From Algimonas porphyrae (GTDB lineage Bacteria > Pseudomonadota > Alphaproteobacteria > Caulobacterales > Maricaulaceae), in contig NZ_CP163424.1 of assembly GCF_041429795.1 (NCBI RefSeq), positions 744,001 to 808,000 on the forward strand: a stretch of DNA of 64,000 bases. Reading direction: 5' to 3'. This document shows positions 53,601-62,111 of this stretch, piece after piece (within the stretch, counting starts at the first letter, position 1; each line of letters begins with the position of its first letter). The notes beneath the pieces are model-generated. The model saw only the letters and a program-made list of their open reading frames with translations. It ran no database searches and was not told the origin of the DNA. Made by a program: the position numbers and the translations under genes.

Positions 53601-55097
53601 ATGACGACCCTGATCGACAATCGGCAAGAGCCGGGCAAGCGGACGGAAGCTGCGCCCGGCGTCAAGCGTTCGCGCGCGCCCAATCCGACACCGTCGACCC
53701 CAGCAAGTCTCTACAAAAAGCGCGAGCCGATCTACCCGAAGCTCGCGCACGGCTTTTTCCGTAACCTTAAATGGGTTGCGTTGATCGTTCTGCTGGGCAT
53801 TTACTATATCGTGCCCTGGATCCGGTGGGACCGTGGTCCGGGTCAACCGGATCAGGCCGTTCTGATCGATTTCGAGAATGCGCGCTTCTACTTCTTCTTC
53901 ATCGAAATCTGGCCGCAGGAAGTCTATTACATTACGGGTCTTCTGATCCTCGCCGCGCTCGGCCTGTTTCTGGCAACGGCGCTGTTCGGGCGAGTCTGGT
54001 GCGGCTATGCCTGTCCGCAGACGATCTGGACGGATCTGTTCATCCATGTCGAACGTTTTTTCGAAGGCGATCGCAACGCCCGGATCAAGCTCGACAAGGC
54101 GCCTTGGTCCTTGTCGAAAATCTACAAGAAGACAGCGAAACACCTGATCTGGATTGTCATTGCTGCTGCGACAGGCGGCGCGTGGATTCTCTATTTCCAT
54201 GATGCACCGACCCTGGCGCGCGACTTTTTCACCGGGCACGCACCCGCGACCAGCTATATTTTCGCCGCGATGCTGACCTTTACTACCTATTCGCTGGCCG
54301 GGTTTATGCGTGAACAGGTCTGTACCTATATGTGTCCCTGGCCACGCATTCAGGCAGCGATGATCGACGAAGAAGCGCTCAACGTCACCTATCGCTATGA
54401 CCGGGGTGAACCGCGCGGTGCGCACAAGAAAGGCGCGACATGGGAAGGGCGGGGAGATTGCATCGATTGCCGTCAGTGCGTCGCTGTCTGCCCCGTCGGG
54501 ATCGACATTCGCGACGGGCTGCAACTGGAATGTATCGGCTGCGCGCTCTGTATCGATGCCTGCAATGAGATCATGGTCAAGATCGACCGCCCGAAAGGGC
54601 TGATCGCCTATGATACAGATGACAATGTCGTTCGACGGATGAATGGGCAGAAGCCCCGTCTTCGACTGATCCGGTCGCGGACCGTCATCTACGCCGTCCT
54701 GTTTGCCGCCGTTGGACTGATCATGCTCAGCGCGCTGATCGGTCGGTCGACGCTGGATATGAACGTCCTGCGCGACCGGCAGCCGAACTTCGTGCTGATG
54801 TCAGATGGCAGTGTCCAGAATGGTTACACGATCAAAGTGCTGAACAAAGCGACGTTCGAACGCAGCCTTGTGCTCAGCGCCGAAGGCCTCCCGAGCCCGT
54901 CCATCCGCGTCGCCGGACAGACGGGACTGATCTTGAACGTGCCCGCCGATGAAGCGGTCGATTTTCGCGTAACGCTGGTCGAGGATGATCTGGACCTGAT
55001 CGATACACGCTCGGAATTCGTTTTCCGCCTGTCCGATCCGGACGTCGGAGACGCGGCAAGCCGCAACGCCGTCTTTGTGGCAGGCGATTCCAATTAG
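53601..55097 (+). CDS. ccoG: cbb3 oxidase accessory protein CcoG (membrane ferredoxin)
   Basis: 498 residues. Several membrane helices; polyferredoxin-type cysteines are WCGYACPQTIW, CTYMCPWPR, then two 4Fe-4S motifs CIDCRQCVAVCP and CIGCALCIDACN. The C-terminal periplasmic Ig-like domain (IG_FixG_C) is present. It is a cupric reductase needed for copper delivery to the oxidase. It starts 11 bp after ccoP. Confidence 0.95.
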   Translation: MTTLIDNRQEPGKRTEAAPGVKRSRAPNPTPSTPASLYKKREPIYPKLAHGFFRNLKWVALIVLLGIYYIVPWIRWDRGPGQPDQAVLIDFENARFYFFFIEIWPQEVYYITGLLILAALGLFLATALFGRVWCGYACPQTIWTDLFIHVERFFEGDRNARIKLDKAPWSLSKIYKKTAKHLIWIVIAAATGGAWILYFHDAPTLARDFFTGHAPATSYIFAAMLTFTTYSLAGFMREQVCTYMCPWPRIQAAMIDEEALNVTYRYDRGEPRGAHKKGATWEGRGDCIDCRQCVAVCPVGIDIRDGLQLECIGCALCIDACNEIMVKIDRPKGLIAYDTDDNVVRRMNGQKPRLRLIRSRTVIYAVLFAAVGLIMLSALIGRSTLDMNVLRDRQPNFVLMSDGSVQNGYTIKVLNKATFERSLVLSAEGLPSPSIRVAGQTGLILNVPADEAVDFRVTLVEDDLDLIDTRSEFVFRLSDPDVGDAASRNAVFVAGDSN

Positions 55098-55106
55098 GAG
55101 GTGGTT

Positions 55107-55619
55107 ATGGCAGACACGGTTTCCATAAACCCTGATGAACAGGATGCCGGCTGGCGTTTGACAGGCCGCCATGTGCTGCTGCTCATGGTCGGGTTTTTCG
55201 GGATCATCATTGCGACCAGTATCGTTTTCACGACTTTGGCCGTGACCTCCTTTCGGGGTGAAGATGTCGAACGCTCCTATCGTCAGGGGCTCGACTACAA
55301 TACGACCCTGAGTGACCGCGCCGTGCAATCGGAACTGGGTTGGGGCGCGGCGGTCAATGTTTCCGGTGAGGTGGATAATCGCACGCTTGTCGTTCAGCTC
55401 AGCGATAGCGGCGGGGCGGTAATAACAGGAACGACGTTTACTGGGGGTCTCCGCCATCCCGTCGATTCCACACTGGACCATAGGATCGACCTTGAAACGC
55501 ACGGTGACGGTATAGCCCGCGCCGATATTTCGGGATTGCTGGGACAATGGACGCTCGAAGTCAGCGCCGTAAACGGCGAAGATCGGTTTGAATTCCGGCG
55601 CGACCTCGATCTGCGATGA
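55107..55619 (+). CDS. ccoH: cbb3 oxidase maturation protein CcoH/FixH
   Basis: 170 residues from the ATG at 55107, which has AGGAGG five bases upstream overlapping the ccoG stop. One membrane helix near the N-terminus (VLLLMVGFFGIIIATSIVFT), then the FixH phrase FRGEDVERSYRQGLDYN and a beta-rich periplasmic domain. It assists assembly of the oxidase with CcoI. Confidence 0.94.
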   Translation: MADTVSINPDEQDAGWRLTGRHVLLLMVGFFGIIIATSIVFTTLAVTSFRGEDVERSYRQGLDYNTTLSDRAVQSELGWGAAVNVSGEVDNRTLVVQLSDSGGAVITGTTFTGGLRHPVDSTLDHRIDLETHGDGIARADISGLLGQWTLEVSAVNGEDRFEFRRDLDLR

Positions 55620-57823
55620 GCGTCACCCTCGCCCCCTTTGTTCGCATTGCAGGCGGTTCGGCTTCAGTCGACCTCGTCGTTGACGGGGCCCGGTGCGGTG
55701 GTTGTCTGGCGAAGATCGAGAATGGACTGCAGGCCCTGCCGGAGGTCACGCAGGCCCGCATGAACCTGACGACATCGCGATTGCATCTGGTCTGGAACGG
55801 TCCGGCAGACGCAGCCGATTTGTTTGCGCGCAAGCTCGAGGAGATGGGGTTCCGGGCTGCGCCCTATATTCAGAATGATAGCGATCAGCGTGATGCTCAG
55901 GCCAGTCGCATGTTGCTCATGGCCATGGCGGCTGCCGCCTTCGGCCTGATGAATGTCATGATGCTGTCCATCGCCGTCTGGTCCGGCGGGGCGGATATGG
56001 CGGCGTCCACCCGGACCTTGCTGCACTGGGTATCTGCAGCGATCGCACTACCGATCGCCGCCTATGCGGGCCGCCCCTTCTTTCTGTCAGCTTGGCAGGC
56101 GTTGCGCGTTCGCACGACGAATATGGATGTTCCGATCTCGCTTGCGATCCTGCTGGCTTGCGGTCTGAGCCTCTACGAGACGTGGCACGGCCATGTTCAC
56201 ACCTATTTCGATGCCGCACTGATGCTGATTTTCCTGTTGCTGATCGGTCGTTTTCTCGATGCCCGGTTGCGGGCCCGCACCGGGATGGCCGCGCGGCAAT
56301 TGGCGGCGTTGCAGGTGACCGATGCTAAGCGCCTGCGCACTGATGGGCAGGTTGAAACACTGCCGGCGACACAGGTCCGACCGGGTGATCAGCTGATCGT
56401 GGCGCGCGGGGAACGGATACCGGCCGACGGGATCATCCTGTCCGGCAACGCTCAGATCGATGCGGCTCTCGTGACAGGTGAAACGGCTCTGCAGGCTCTG
56501 CGTGTCGGCGACATAGTCTATTCGGGCACGATCAATCGCAGCGATGCGATTACAGTGAGTGTTCTGAAAGCCAGCAGCGACAGTTTTCTGGCCGACATTA
56601 CGGCCATGGTCGAAGCGGGGCAGCAGACGCAGGCGCGTTATGTCCGCCTCGCAGATCGGGCGGCCCGGGCCTATGTTCCGGTTGTTCACAGCCTGGCCTT
56701 GCTGACGCTGGTCGGCTGGCTGATTGCGGGTGGAACGCCGCGAACGGCCATTCTGAATGCCATTGCCGTCCTGATTATCACCTGTCCCTGCGCATTGGGG
56801 CTGGCGGTGCCCGCCGTTCAGGTCACGGCTGTGGGGCGGCTGTTTTCTCGCGGTATTCTAGTCCGTTCCGGCGATGCGCTGGAAAGGCTGGCGACGATCT
56901 CTCACGTTGTTTTCGACAAGACGGGAACGCTGACCCGAGGACAGATCACGCCCGATGTCACGGCAATCGACCATGACGATCTGGCGCGGATCGGAACATT
57001 GGCAAGGCAATCGTCACACCCCTTATCCGAAGCGCTCCACATCTATGCTGCGGATCTGGATGTTGCGAAGATCACGGAAGTCGAGGGCGAAGGGCTGATG
57101 GGAGAGGTCGACGGACAGTCGGTGCGTCTCGGACAGACGAGTTTCGTCGGTGCGGGCGACCAAATCGATACTGGTCTGTGGGCGCGAATCGGGGATCAGG
57201 CGCCGGTTCATATTCCCGTCAGTGACAGGACCCGGCCCGAGGCGAGGACGGTGGTTCGGGATCTTTCAGACATGGGTCTATCGGTTCGCATGCTGACAGG
57301 CGATGCGCCGGACACAGCCGCCCAGATTGCGCAGGAACTTGGGATCGAAATGGTCGAAGCGCGGGTCAAGCCCGCGCAGAAGCTGGCCCATATATCAGCG
57401 TTGCAAGATAAGGGACGATCAGTGCTGATGGTCGGAGACGGGATCAACGATGCGCCCGCTCTGTCACATGCGAACGCGTCGGCTGCATTGGCGAGCGGAA
57501 CGGAAATTTCCCGCTCTGCGTCGGATATCGTCCTTCAGGGGGACACATTGGCCGGACTGCCCTTTGCGTTCAGGGTCGCGCGTTCTGCTAGAGCCCGCGT
57601 GCGGGAGAATTTCGGTCTGGCGATAGGCTATAATATGCTGGCTGTGCCCTTGGCGGTGTTCGGTCATGTCACACCTCTGGTCGCAGCGCTTGCCATGTCG
57701 GCCTCATCGCTGATCGTGACACTGAATGCGCTTCGGTTGCGGCGTGAGGGCGCTTATGAAGGTCCGGCGCATCCCGGGCAGACCTATGTGTCGCCGGCGC
57801 GCACAGGCAAGTGTGCGGCATGA
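55616..57823 (+). CDS. ccoI: Copper-exporting P1B-type ATPase CcoI/FixI
   Basis: 735 residues. The N-terminal HMA-like domain has GARCGGCLAKIE (CxxC). The membrane Cu site is CPC in ITCPCALGLAVP. The phosphorylation site is DKTGTLT, the His-Pro motif SSHPLSEAL and the hinge GDGINDAPAL. FixI-type ATPases deliver copper for the cbb3 CuB centre. ATGA overlaps at both ends. Confidence 0.95.
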   Translation: MSVTLAPFVRIAGGSASVDLVVDGARCGGCLAKIENGLQALPEVTQARMNLTTSRLHLVWNGPADAADLFARKLEEMGFRAAPYIQNDSDQRDAQASRMLLMAMAAAAFGLMNVMMLSIAVWSGGADMAASTRTLLHWVSAAIALPIAAYAGRPFFLSAWQALRVRTTNMDVPISLAILLACGLSLYETWHGHVHTYFDAALMLIFLLLIGRFLDARLRARTGMAARQLAALQVTDAKRLRTDGQVETLPATQVRPGDQLIVARGERIPADGIILSGNAQIDAALVTGETALQALRVGDIVYSGTINRSDAITVSVLKASSDSFLADITAMVEAGQQTQARYVRLADRAARAYVPVVHSLALLTLVGWLIAGGTPRTAILNAIAVLIITCPCALGLAVPAVQVTAVGRLFSRGILVRSGDALERLATISHVVFDKTGTLTRGQITPDVTAIDHDDLARIGTLARQSSHPLSEALHIYAADLDVAKITEVEGEGLMGEVDGQSVRLGQTSFVGAGDQIDTGLWARIGDQAPVHIPVSDRTRPEARTVVRDLSDMGLSVRMLTGDAPDTAAQIAQELGIEMVEARVKPAQKLAHISALQDKGRSVLMVGDGINDAPALSHANASAALASGTEISRSASDIVLQGDTLAGLPFAFRVARSARARVRENFGLAIGYNMLAVPLAVFGHVTPLVAALAMSASSLIVTLNALRLRREGAYEGPAHPGQTYVSPARTGKCAA

Positions 57824-57972
57824 ATTCTCTACTCTGGTTGATCCCGATTGCATTGGTTCTGGGCCTGACGGCTCTGGCCACATTCGTCTGGGCCCTGCGG
57901 TCCGGGCAGTTCGACGATCCGGATGGTGACGCGGAACGAATGCTGAGCGATGATGACTTTCCCCTGACGTAG
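57820..57972 (+). CDS. ccoS: cbb3 oxidase maturation protein CcoS
   Basis: 50 residues; the ATG overlaps the ccoI stop. One membrane helix (LLWLIPIALVLGLTALATF) is followed by the CcoS signature WALRSGQFDDPDGDAERML. Needed for cofactor insertion into the oxidase. Last gene of ccoNOQPGHIS. Confidence 0.95.
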   Translation: MNSLLWLIPIALVLGLTALATFVWALRSGQFDDPDGDAERMLSDDDFPLT

Positions 57973-58025
57973 TGAGGGAGTTTCAGGCAGGACTATTCGA
58001 CAGGCGTGGCAGGCCGTGACGTCAG

Positions 58026-58292
58026 CTATGCGTCGTCGTCCGGATCATCTCTGTCGTTGTCTCCGCCATCGTCGTCCCGTGCGCAAACGGTATGGCACGG
58101 CATGGGGGCGTCCGGTTCAGGGTCATTCTGTCCAGGCAACTCAATGCGTATGGTCCGTCCGGACGTACACAGCCGTGCCTCGATGAACGTGGACCCGTTC
58201 GGGCTTGGCAGGATCGGAAGGGCGATCACGAAACCGACCAGAGCAATTGCCAAAGCCGATACGGTGCTGGACAGGGCAGCAGAAGCGATCAC
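58026..58292 (-). CDS. Small exported/membrane protein with Cys-His cluster
   Basis: 88 residues. A hydrophobic N-terminus (about 2-27) is followed by FIEARLCTSG and a DAPMPCHTVCARD cluster (Cys-His-x2-Cys), then a highly acidic tail. Its ATG overlaps the stop of the receiver-like gene (ATGA), which argues that it is real. The Cys/His residues could bind metal or haem; no family name is claimed. Confidence 0.7.
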   Translation of the reverse strand: MIASAALSSTVSALAIALVGFVIALPILPSPNGSTFIEARLCTSGRTIRIELPGQNDPEPDAPMPCHTVCARDDDGGDNDRDDPDDDA

Positions 58293-58672
58293 GAATTATC
58301 ATCCAGAATGTCAAGCAGATGCGAGGGCGAAGCCGGATGCTGCAAGATGTGCAGGCGGTCCTGATTGAAGCTGTCCGAGGTGCCGACAGGTGCGCCGTCG
58401 CCTGTCATCAGCAGGATCTGGGGCCGCTCGGTTTCGCCCATTACCAGATTGAGGAAACGATAAATCGGCGTCTGCCCGTGATCGAGATCCATGATCACCG
58501 TGTCGCATTCACGCACTGTGCGATGGGAGAGAACATCGCGTGAAAACGCGTCTGTATCCGTCACGTCGCAGACTGGACGGCCACTGGCCTCCAAAAGGGG
58601 ACGCATGGAGGCCAAGGCCGCCGACTGGCAGTCGATCATATAGATGACAGGTTGTGCAGGGCGTAACGACAT
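58289..58672 (-). CDS. Degenerate response-regulator receiver-like protein divergent from fixL
   Basis: 127 residues from the ATG at 58672; an ATG 39 bases upstream is also in frame. The beta/alpha pattern resembles a receiver: VIYMIDCQS (only one acid-pocket Asp, D14), TVIMDLDHG (D62 at the phosphosite), ILLMTGDG (T90 at the switch position). The conserved Lys is replaced by Gln-His (ILQHPASP). It has no output domain. It may be a non-canonical or decoy receiver in the FixL/FixJ circuit; that is inference from position. Confidence 0.72.
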   Translation of the reverse strand: MSLRPAQPVIYMIDCQSAALASMRPLLEASGRPVCDVTDTDAFSRDVLSHRTVRECDTVIMDLDHGQTPIYRFLNLVMGETERPQILLMTGDGAPVGTSDSFNQDRLHILQHPASPSHLLDILDDNS

Positions 58673-58722
58673 GAACAGGCCTTTGGGGTCGAGTGTGACT
58701 AGCCTTTGCACCGACTGCGAAA

Positions 58723-58736
58723 GTGACGTCTGTCAC
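58723..58736. promoter_or_regulatory. Crp/Fnr-type operator between fixL and the receiver-like gene
   Basis: GTGAC-GTCT-GTCAC, a perfect 5-bp inverted repeat with the same half-sites as the site near hemA. It is 34 bp before the fixL start and 51 bp before the divergent gene, placing feedback on the sensor within reach. Confidence 0.6.
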
Positions 58737-58769
58737 GTTGTGTGCCATTAGCCGGTCGATACCGCCCCC

Positions 58770-59930
58770 ATGGATATGAAGGCCATGACATCAGATCTGC
58801 CGACATCCAGCCTCGATGCCGTAATGAACACGCTTGTCGATGGAGCGGTTGTTATCGATTCGCGCGGTCTTGTCAGGCTGATCAATCCGGCGGGTCAGGC
58901 GATTTTCGGCTACACGCCGGAAGAGCTGATCGGACACAACATATCCCGGCTTATGCCCGAACCCTACCATTCTGCGCATGACGGCTATATTCGCAACTAT
59001 CTCGAAACCGGTGAAAACCGGATCATCGGCATTGGGCGCGAAGTCGAAGGGCAGCGCAAGTCCGGCGAGATTTTCCCCATGAGCTTGGCCGTGGGGGAGA
59101 TGGGACACCGTGACGGCATGCTGTTCATCGGCATCATCCGGGATCTGACGGATGAGCGGCAACGCGAAACCGATTTCAATGAGCTTCAAGCCCGCCACTT
59201 CCATCTCTCCCGGGTCGCGGCGATGAACGAGATGGGCGCAGCAATTGCGCATGAAATCAATCAGCCCTTGTCGGCCGCGGCAAACTATGTCGAGACGGGC
59301 CGCATTCTGGCGTCCCGGCGGGATCCTCCCGACGACCGACTATTGTCGATCCTCGACAAGGCGCTGGAACAGAATCACCGCGCGGCGGAAATTATTTCGC
59401 GCATGCGGACATTCATCGAACGCGGCGATGTTCAGTCCGAGACGGTTCATCTCGGCGATATGATCGACGAAGCGATGATGCTGTCCCTGTCCAAATTTCG
59501 GGACACGCCGATCGCCATCGACCGCCGGATCGATCCGGACGCGCTGCGCGTAAAGGGTGATGCGGTGCAGATACAGCAAGTGCTGGTCAACCTTGTCCGG
59601 AACGGGTGCGAAGCCATGATCGATCAGCCGGTTAAATGCCTGACCCTCTCTATTCACCCGGACGCGGAACATCCGGACATGAGCCGGATCAGCGTGTCCG
59701 ATACCGGCGAAGGCCTGTCCGATGCCGTCATCACGGACCTGTTCACAGCCTTTACTTCGACGAAAAGTGGCGGGCTGGGCGTCGGTCTGTCGATCAGTCG
59801 GTCAATCGTGCACGCGCATGGAGGCCGTATCTGGGCGACGGATAATGACGGCCCCGGCGCGACGTTCAGTTTCACCCTGCCGCGTGTACAGACGTGTGCC
59901 GAGGCTGTTAATGTGGATCGACCCGCATGA
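58770..59930 (+). CDS. fixL: Oxygen-sensing haem-PAS histidine kinase FixL
   Basis: 386 residues. A single PAS domain (about 12-130) keeps the FixL haem signature: the proximal His is H70 in SAHDGYIRNYLETGE, and IIGIGREVEGQRKSGEIFPM contains the oxygen-sensing Arg (R90). The kinase phosphoacceptor is H161 in GAAIAHEINQPLSAAANY, with N-box and G-boxes after 270 (DTGEGLSDAV, GGLGVGLSISRSIV). No N-terminal membrane helices are seen, so this is a soluble FixL. It phosphorylates FixJ when haem is unliganded. ATGA overlap with fixJ. Confidence 0.95.
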   Translation: MDMKAMTSDLPTSSLDAVMNTLVDGAVVIDSRGLVRLINPAGQAIFGYTPEELIGHNISRLMPEPYHSAHDGYIRNYLETGENRIIGIGREVEGQRKSGEIFPMSLAVGEMGHRDGMLFIGIIRDLTDERQRETDFNELQARHFHLSRVAAMNEMGAAIAHEINQPLSAAANYVETGRILASRRDPPDDRLLSILDKALEQNHRAAEIISRMRTFIERGDVQSETVHLGDMIDEAMMLSLSKFRDTPIAIDRRIDPDALRVKGDAVQIQQVLVNLVRNGCEAMIDQPVKCLTLSIHPDAEHPDMSRISVSDTGEGLSDAVITDLFTAFTSTKSGGLGVGLSISRSIVHAHGGRIWATDNDGPGATFSFTLPRVQTCAEAVNVDRPA

Positions 59931-60511
59931 GCCTTTCGATCCATGTCATCGACGATGATGAACAAGTTCGGGAGTCGCTGGGCCTGTTACTGGAAACGGT
60001 CGGTCACACGGTCCTGACCTTCGCCTCCGGTGAGGCCTATATCGAGGCGGATGCCGCGCTGACGGATGCCGTGCTGATCCTCGATGTGCGAATGCCGGGT
60101 CGGGACGGTCTGGATGTGCTGGACCATGTCAGGCAGCGTTCCGCATCGGTTCCAGTGATCATGATTAGCGGGCACGGTGACATACCGCTCGCCGTCAAGG
60201 CCATGCAGAGCGGGGCCAATGACTTCGTCGAAAAGCCTTTTGTCGCGAACCGGATTTTGAATGCCATCGACAAGGCCGGAGCCCCCGCTGACCAAACGGT
60301 GCCCGAAAGCGAGGACCGGCTGGCCGTGCTGACACCACGCGAACGGGAAGTGGCCGAGCGGCTTGCCGAAGGAAAGCCGAACAAGATCGTTGCCCATGAA
60401 TTGGGGGTTTCGGTGCGGACGGTCGAAACGCATCGCGCGCGGCTTAAATCCAAACTGTCTATCGGCTCATTGGCAGAACTGGTCCGGATTGTGCTGGAGT
60501 CCGAAAACTAG
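59927..60511 (+). CDS. fixJ: Response regulator FixJ
   Basis: 194 residues. Receiver with the acid pocket D10-D11, phospho-acceptor D53 (ILDVRMPGRDG) and K103 (VEKPF); then a LuxR-type HTH (LTPREREVAERLAEGKPNK, VSVRTVETHRARL). Co-translated with fixL. Its expected target is the fixK-like gene 1.6 kb downstream, which has a 16-bp palindrome in its upstream region. Confidence 0.95.
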   Translation: MSLSIHVIDDDEQVRESLGLLLETVGHTVLTFASGEAYIEADAALTDAVLILDVRMPGRDGLDVLDHVRQRSASVPVIMISGHGDIPLAVKAMQSGANDFVEKPFVANRILNAIDKAGAPADQTVPESEDRLAVLTPREREVAERLAEGKPNKIVAHELGVSVRTVETHRARLKSKLSIGSLAELVRIVLESEN

Positions 60512-60571
60512 GGACTGCGGACATGCGTTAGCAGACTGCGCGCGAAGCCTGGCACGGACTTCGTTAGCGCC

Positions 60572-61024
60572 TTAGACTTTTCGACAATCGTGCCGGATCA
60601 TCGACTGCCAGCCTGTACGGGTCTTTGCCTCCGCCGCCCAGATCATACCGTCATCCGTCGGCCAGACGCCAAAGCGCGCCAGACCGGATGGCATATCGGC
60701 ATGAAAGCCTTTGGCGGTGTCATGCATCTCCGTCACATCCGCCATGACCCCGTAGGATTGGCCGCCATCGCTGGTAAAGGACCAGAAGGCGGGAACCTTG
60801 TCAGCGTTCAAGCCGTAATGGGCGATTTCCGAATAGGTCTTTCGACCCTCGCCAATGTCCCAATCCGCTTGCAGGCGGATGAACTTGCCATCGAGAATGG
60901 TCGTATAGGTCCGAATGCAGACGACCTTGCCCATCGGTGTGTCCGGGTCGATCGCAAGCCACTGACCAAGTAGCGGTTTCATGAATCCCATCTTGCCGCG
61001 CCCGGTCTTCCAAGTCTGTGTCAT
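60572..61024 (-). CDS. Conserved hypothetical protein (DUF1579-like) in the ArsR/SRPBCC unit
   Basis: 150 residues. Blocks MKPLLGQWLA, IRTYTTILDGKFIRLQADW, SEIAHYGLNADKVPAFWSF and GMIWAAEAKTRTGWQSM suggest a lipocalin-like or DUF1579-type beta barrel. It follows the SRPBCC gene after 61 bp on the same strand, so it is probably the third gene of that operon. Function unknown. Confidence 0.78.
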   Translation of the reverse strand: MTQTWKTGRGKMGFMKPLLGQWLAIDPDTPMGKVVCIRTYTTILDGKFIRLQADWDIGEGRKTYSEIAHYGLNADKVPAFWSFTSDGGQSYGVMADVTEMHDTAKGFHADMPSGLARFGVWPTDDGMIWAAEAKTRTGWQSMIRHDCRKV

Positions 61025-61085
61025 CTTGTATCTTTCAAAAAGGCGTGCGCTCGGGTCGCGACGATTGGGGCGTTTTCCGTCCGGG

Positions 61086-61640
61086 TCAAGAGAACGACTT
61101 CGCCCTTAGAGCGGCGATCGTCTGGCGATATTCCGATTCGAGCGTATCGTGCCGGGTCCAGAAGTTTGGAGCGAGCGCCCGCGACAAGCGGCATTCAAGT
61201 CGTTCCAGATGAGTGTGCCAACCCGCAGCCGAACCGACCATGTCGCTGTCGCTCGTGATCCGTTCATGAACCAGATGAAGTTCGGTCCCATCTGCCACCT
61301 CTTTGAGTGACATCGTGACCAGTGTTTCCCCATCAGGCCCCGCGCCGGGCCAGAGAAAGGCCAACGTCCTGGGCGGATCATAGGTGACGACCGTGCCCTC
61401 GAAATCAGCCGTATAGCGCCCCTCCGGGACGTCGTCCGGGCGTTTGTCGCCCAGCTTTTCCGGGTCGAATTTGAACGCGATCCGTCCGCCTGCGCGGGGT
61501 TCGACATCGCCGCGACATAGCCATTGTCCGCGAAGCTCGTCTTCCGTGAGAAAGCGCCAGACGGTCTCGACCGGGCTGGGCAGGGTGCGACGAAACTCCA
61601 GCCGTCCGTCCGCGATGAGGTTAGTGTCGGTCATTCTCAT
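61086..61640 (-). CDS. SRPBCC/AHSA1 family protein
   Basis: 184 residues; starts at 61640 or, six bases later, 61634. Typical AHSA1 openings are LEFRRTLPSPVETVWRFLTEDELRGQWL and VEPRAGGRIAFKF; later VTYDPPRTLAFLWPG and TLVTMSLKEVADGTELHLVHE. It forms a START-like ligand pocket. ArsR regulators and AHSA1 proteins are a frequent pair, and here they overlap by about 15 bp. Confidence 0.92.
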   Translation of the reverse strand: MRMTDTNLIADGRLEFRRTLPSPVETVWRFLTEDELRGQWLCRGDVEPRAGGRIAFKFDPEKLGDKRPDDVPEGRYTADFEGTVVTYDPPRTLAFLWPGAGPDGETLVTMSLKEVADGTELHLVHERITSDSDMVGSAAGWHTHLERLECRLSRALAPNFWTRHDTLESEYRQTIAALRAKSFS

Positions 61641-61938
61641 AGTCCTTCACAGCGCTTTCGAGCGCATCCAGACGGTCGCTCCAGAAACGTGAATATTGAT
61701 CAAGCCAGTTGCGCAGGTCCCGCATTGGGGCAGCGTTCAAACGGCAAACCTGTGTGCGACCGATTTTGCGCTTCTCCACCAGTCGCGCTTCCACCAACAC
61801 ATGCACATGCTTGGAGGCTCCGGCGAAACTCATATCGAGCGGTGCGGCCAGTTGTCCGACTGTTGCGGGTCCTTCGCTCAGCGCCATGAGAATATGCCGC
61901 CGCGCGGGGTCTGACAGCGCCCTGAACAGCGTGTCCAT
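61621..61938 (-). CDS. ArsR family transcriptional regulator (SRPBCC-linked type)
   Basis: 105 residues from the ATG at 61938, giving the usual opening MDTLFRALSDPARRHILMAL. An upstream ATG at 61974 would add 12 residues, but a palindrome and a good -10 box lie inside that stretch, so I prefer the shorter form. The winged helix is clear (TVGQLAAPLDMSFAGASKHVHVL, LVEKRKIGRTQVCRL). There is no metal-binding CxC, so it likely senses something other than metals. First gene of the ArsR-SRPBCC-DUF1579-like unit. Confidence 0.9.
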   Translation of the reverse strand: MDTLFRALSDPARRHILMALSEGPATVGQLAAPLDMSFAGASKHVHVLVEARLVEKRKIGRTQVCRLNAAPMRDLRNWLDQYSRFWSDRLDALESAVKDYENDRH

Positions 61939-61944
61939 GTCGGA

Positions 61945-61974
61945 TTTATACTCAACCATATGGTTAAATAACAA
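61945..61974 (-). promoter_or_regulatory. arsR promoter with a 12-bp palindromic operator in the spacer
   Basis: On the minus strand, TTGTTA (61974-61969), an 18-base spacer and TATAAA (61950-61945). The spacer contains the perfect palindrome AACCATATGGTT (61954-61965), well placed for autorepression by ArsR. The expected transcription start falls at or next to the A of the ATG at 61938, implying a leaderless mRNA. Confidence 0.6.
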
Positions 61975-62036
61975 ATATGAGGATAAGACTCAACCCTGAA
62001 GTTGAACAATTAAAGTGACGGGGGAGGTCTGCGTAG

Positions 62037-62052
62037 TTCTACGTACGTAGAA
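62037..62052. promoter_or_regulatory. 16-bp palindrome upstream of the fixK-like gene (candidate FixJ site)
   Basis: TTCTACGTACGTAGAA is a perfect inverted repeat centred 67 bp before the ATG. FixJ sites in rhizobia contain TACGTA-type cores at about this distance from fixK promoters. With fixLJ 1.5 kb away it is the natural candidate for the FixJ-P target. Confidence 0.55.
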
Positions 62053-62111
62053 TTCCGAACTGATATGAAGGGCACATTTCTGGCACCAAAGTCTCATTGC
62101 AGGGGACATCA

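Noticed and set aside
62080-62101. Possible sigma-54 promoter (TGGCAC ... TTGC) before fixK
   Set aside because: The distance between the GG and GC elements is 15 bases; sigma-54 promoters need 10.
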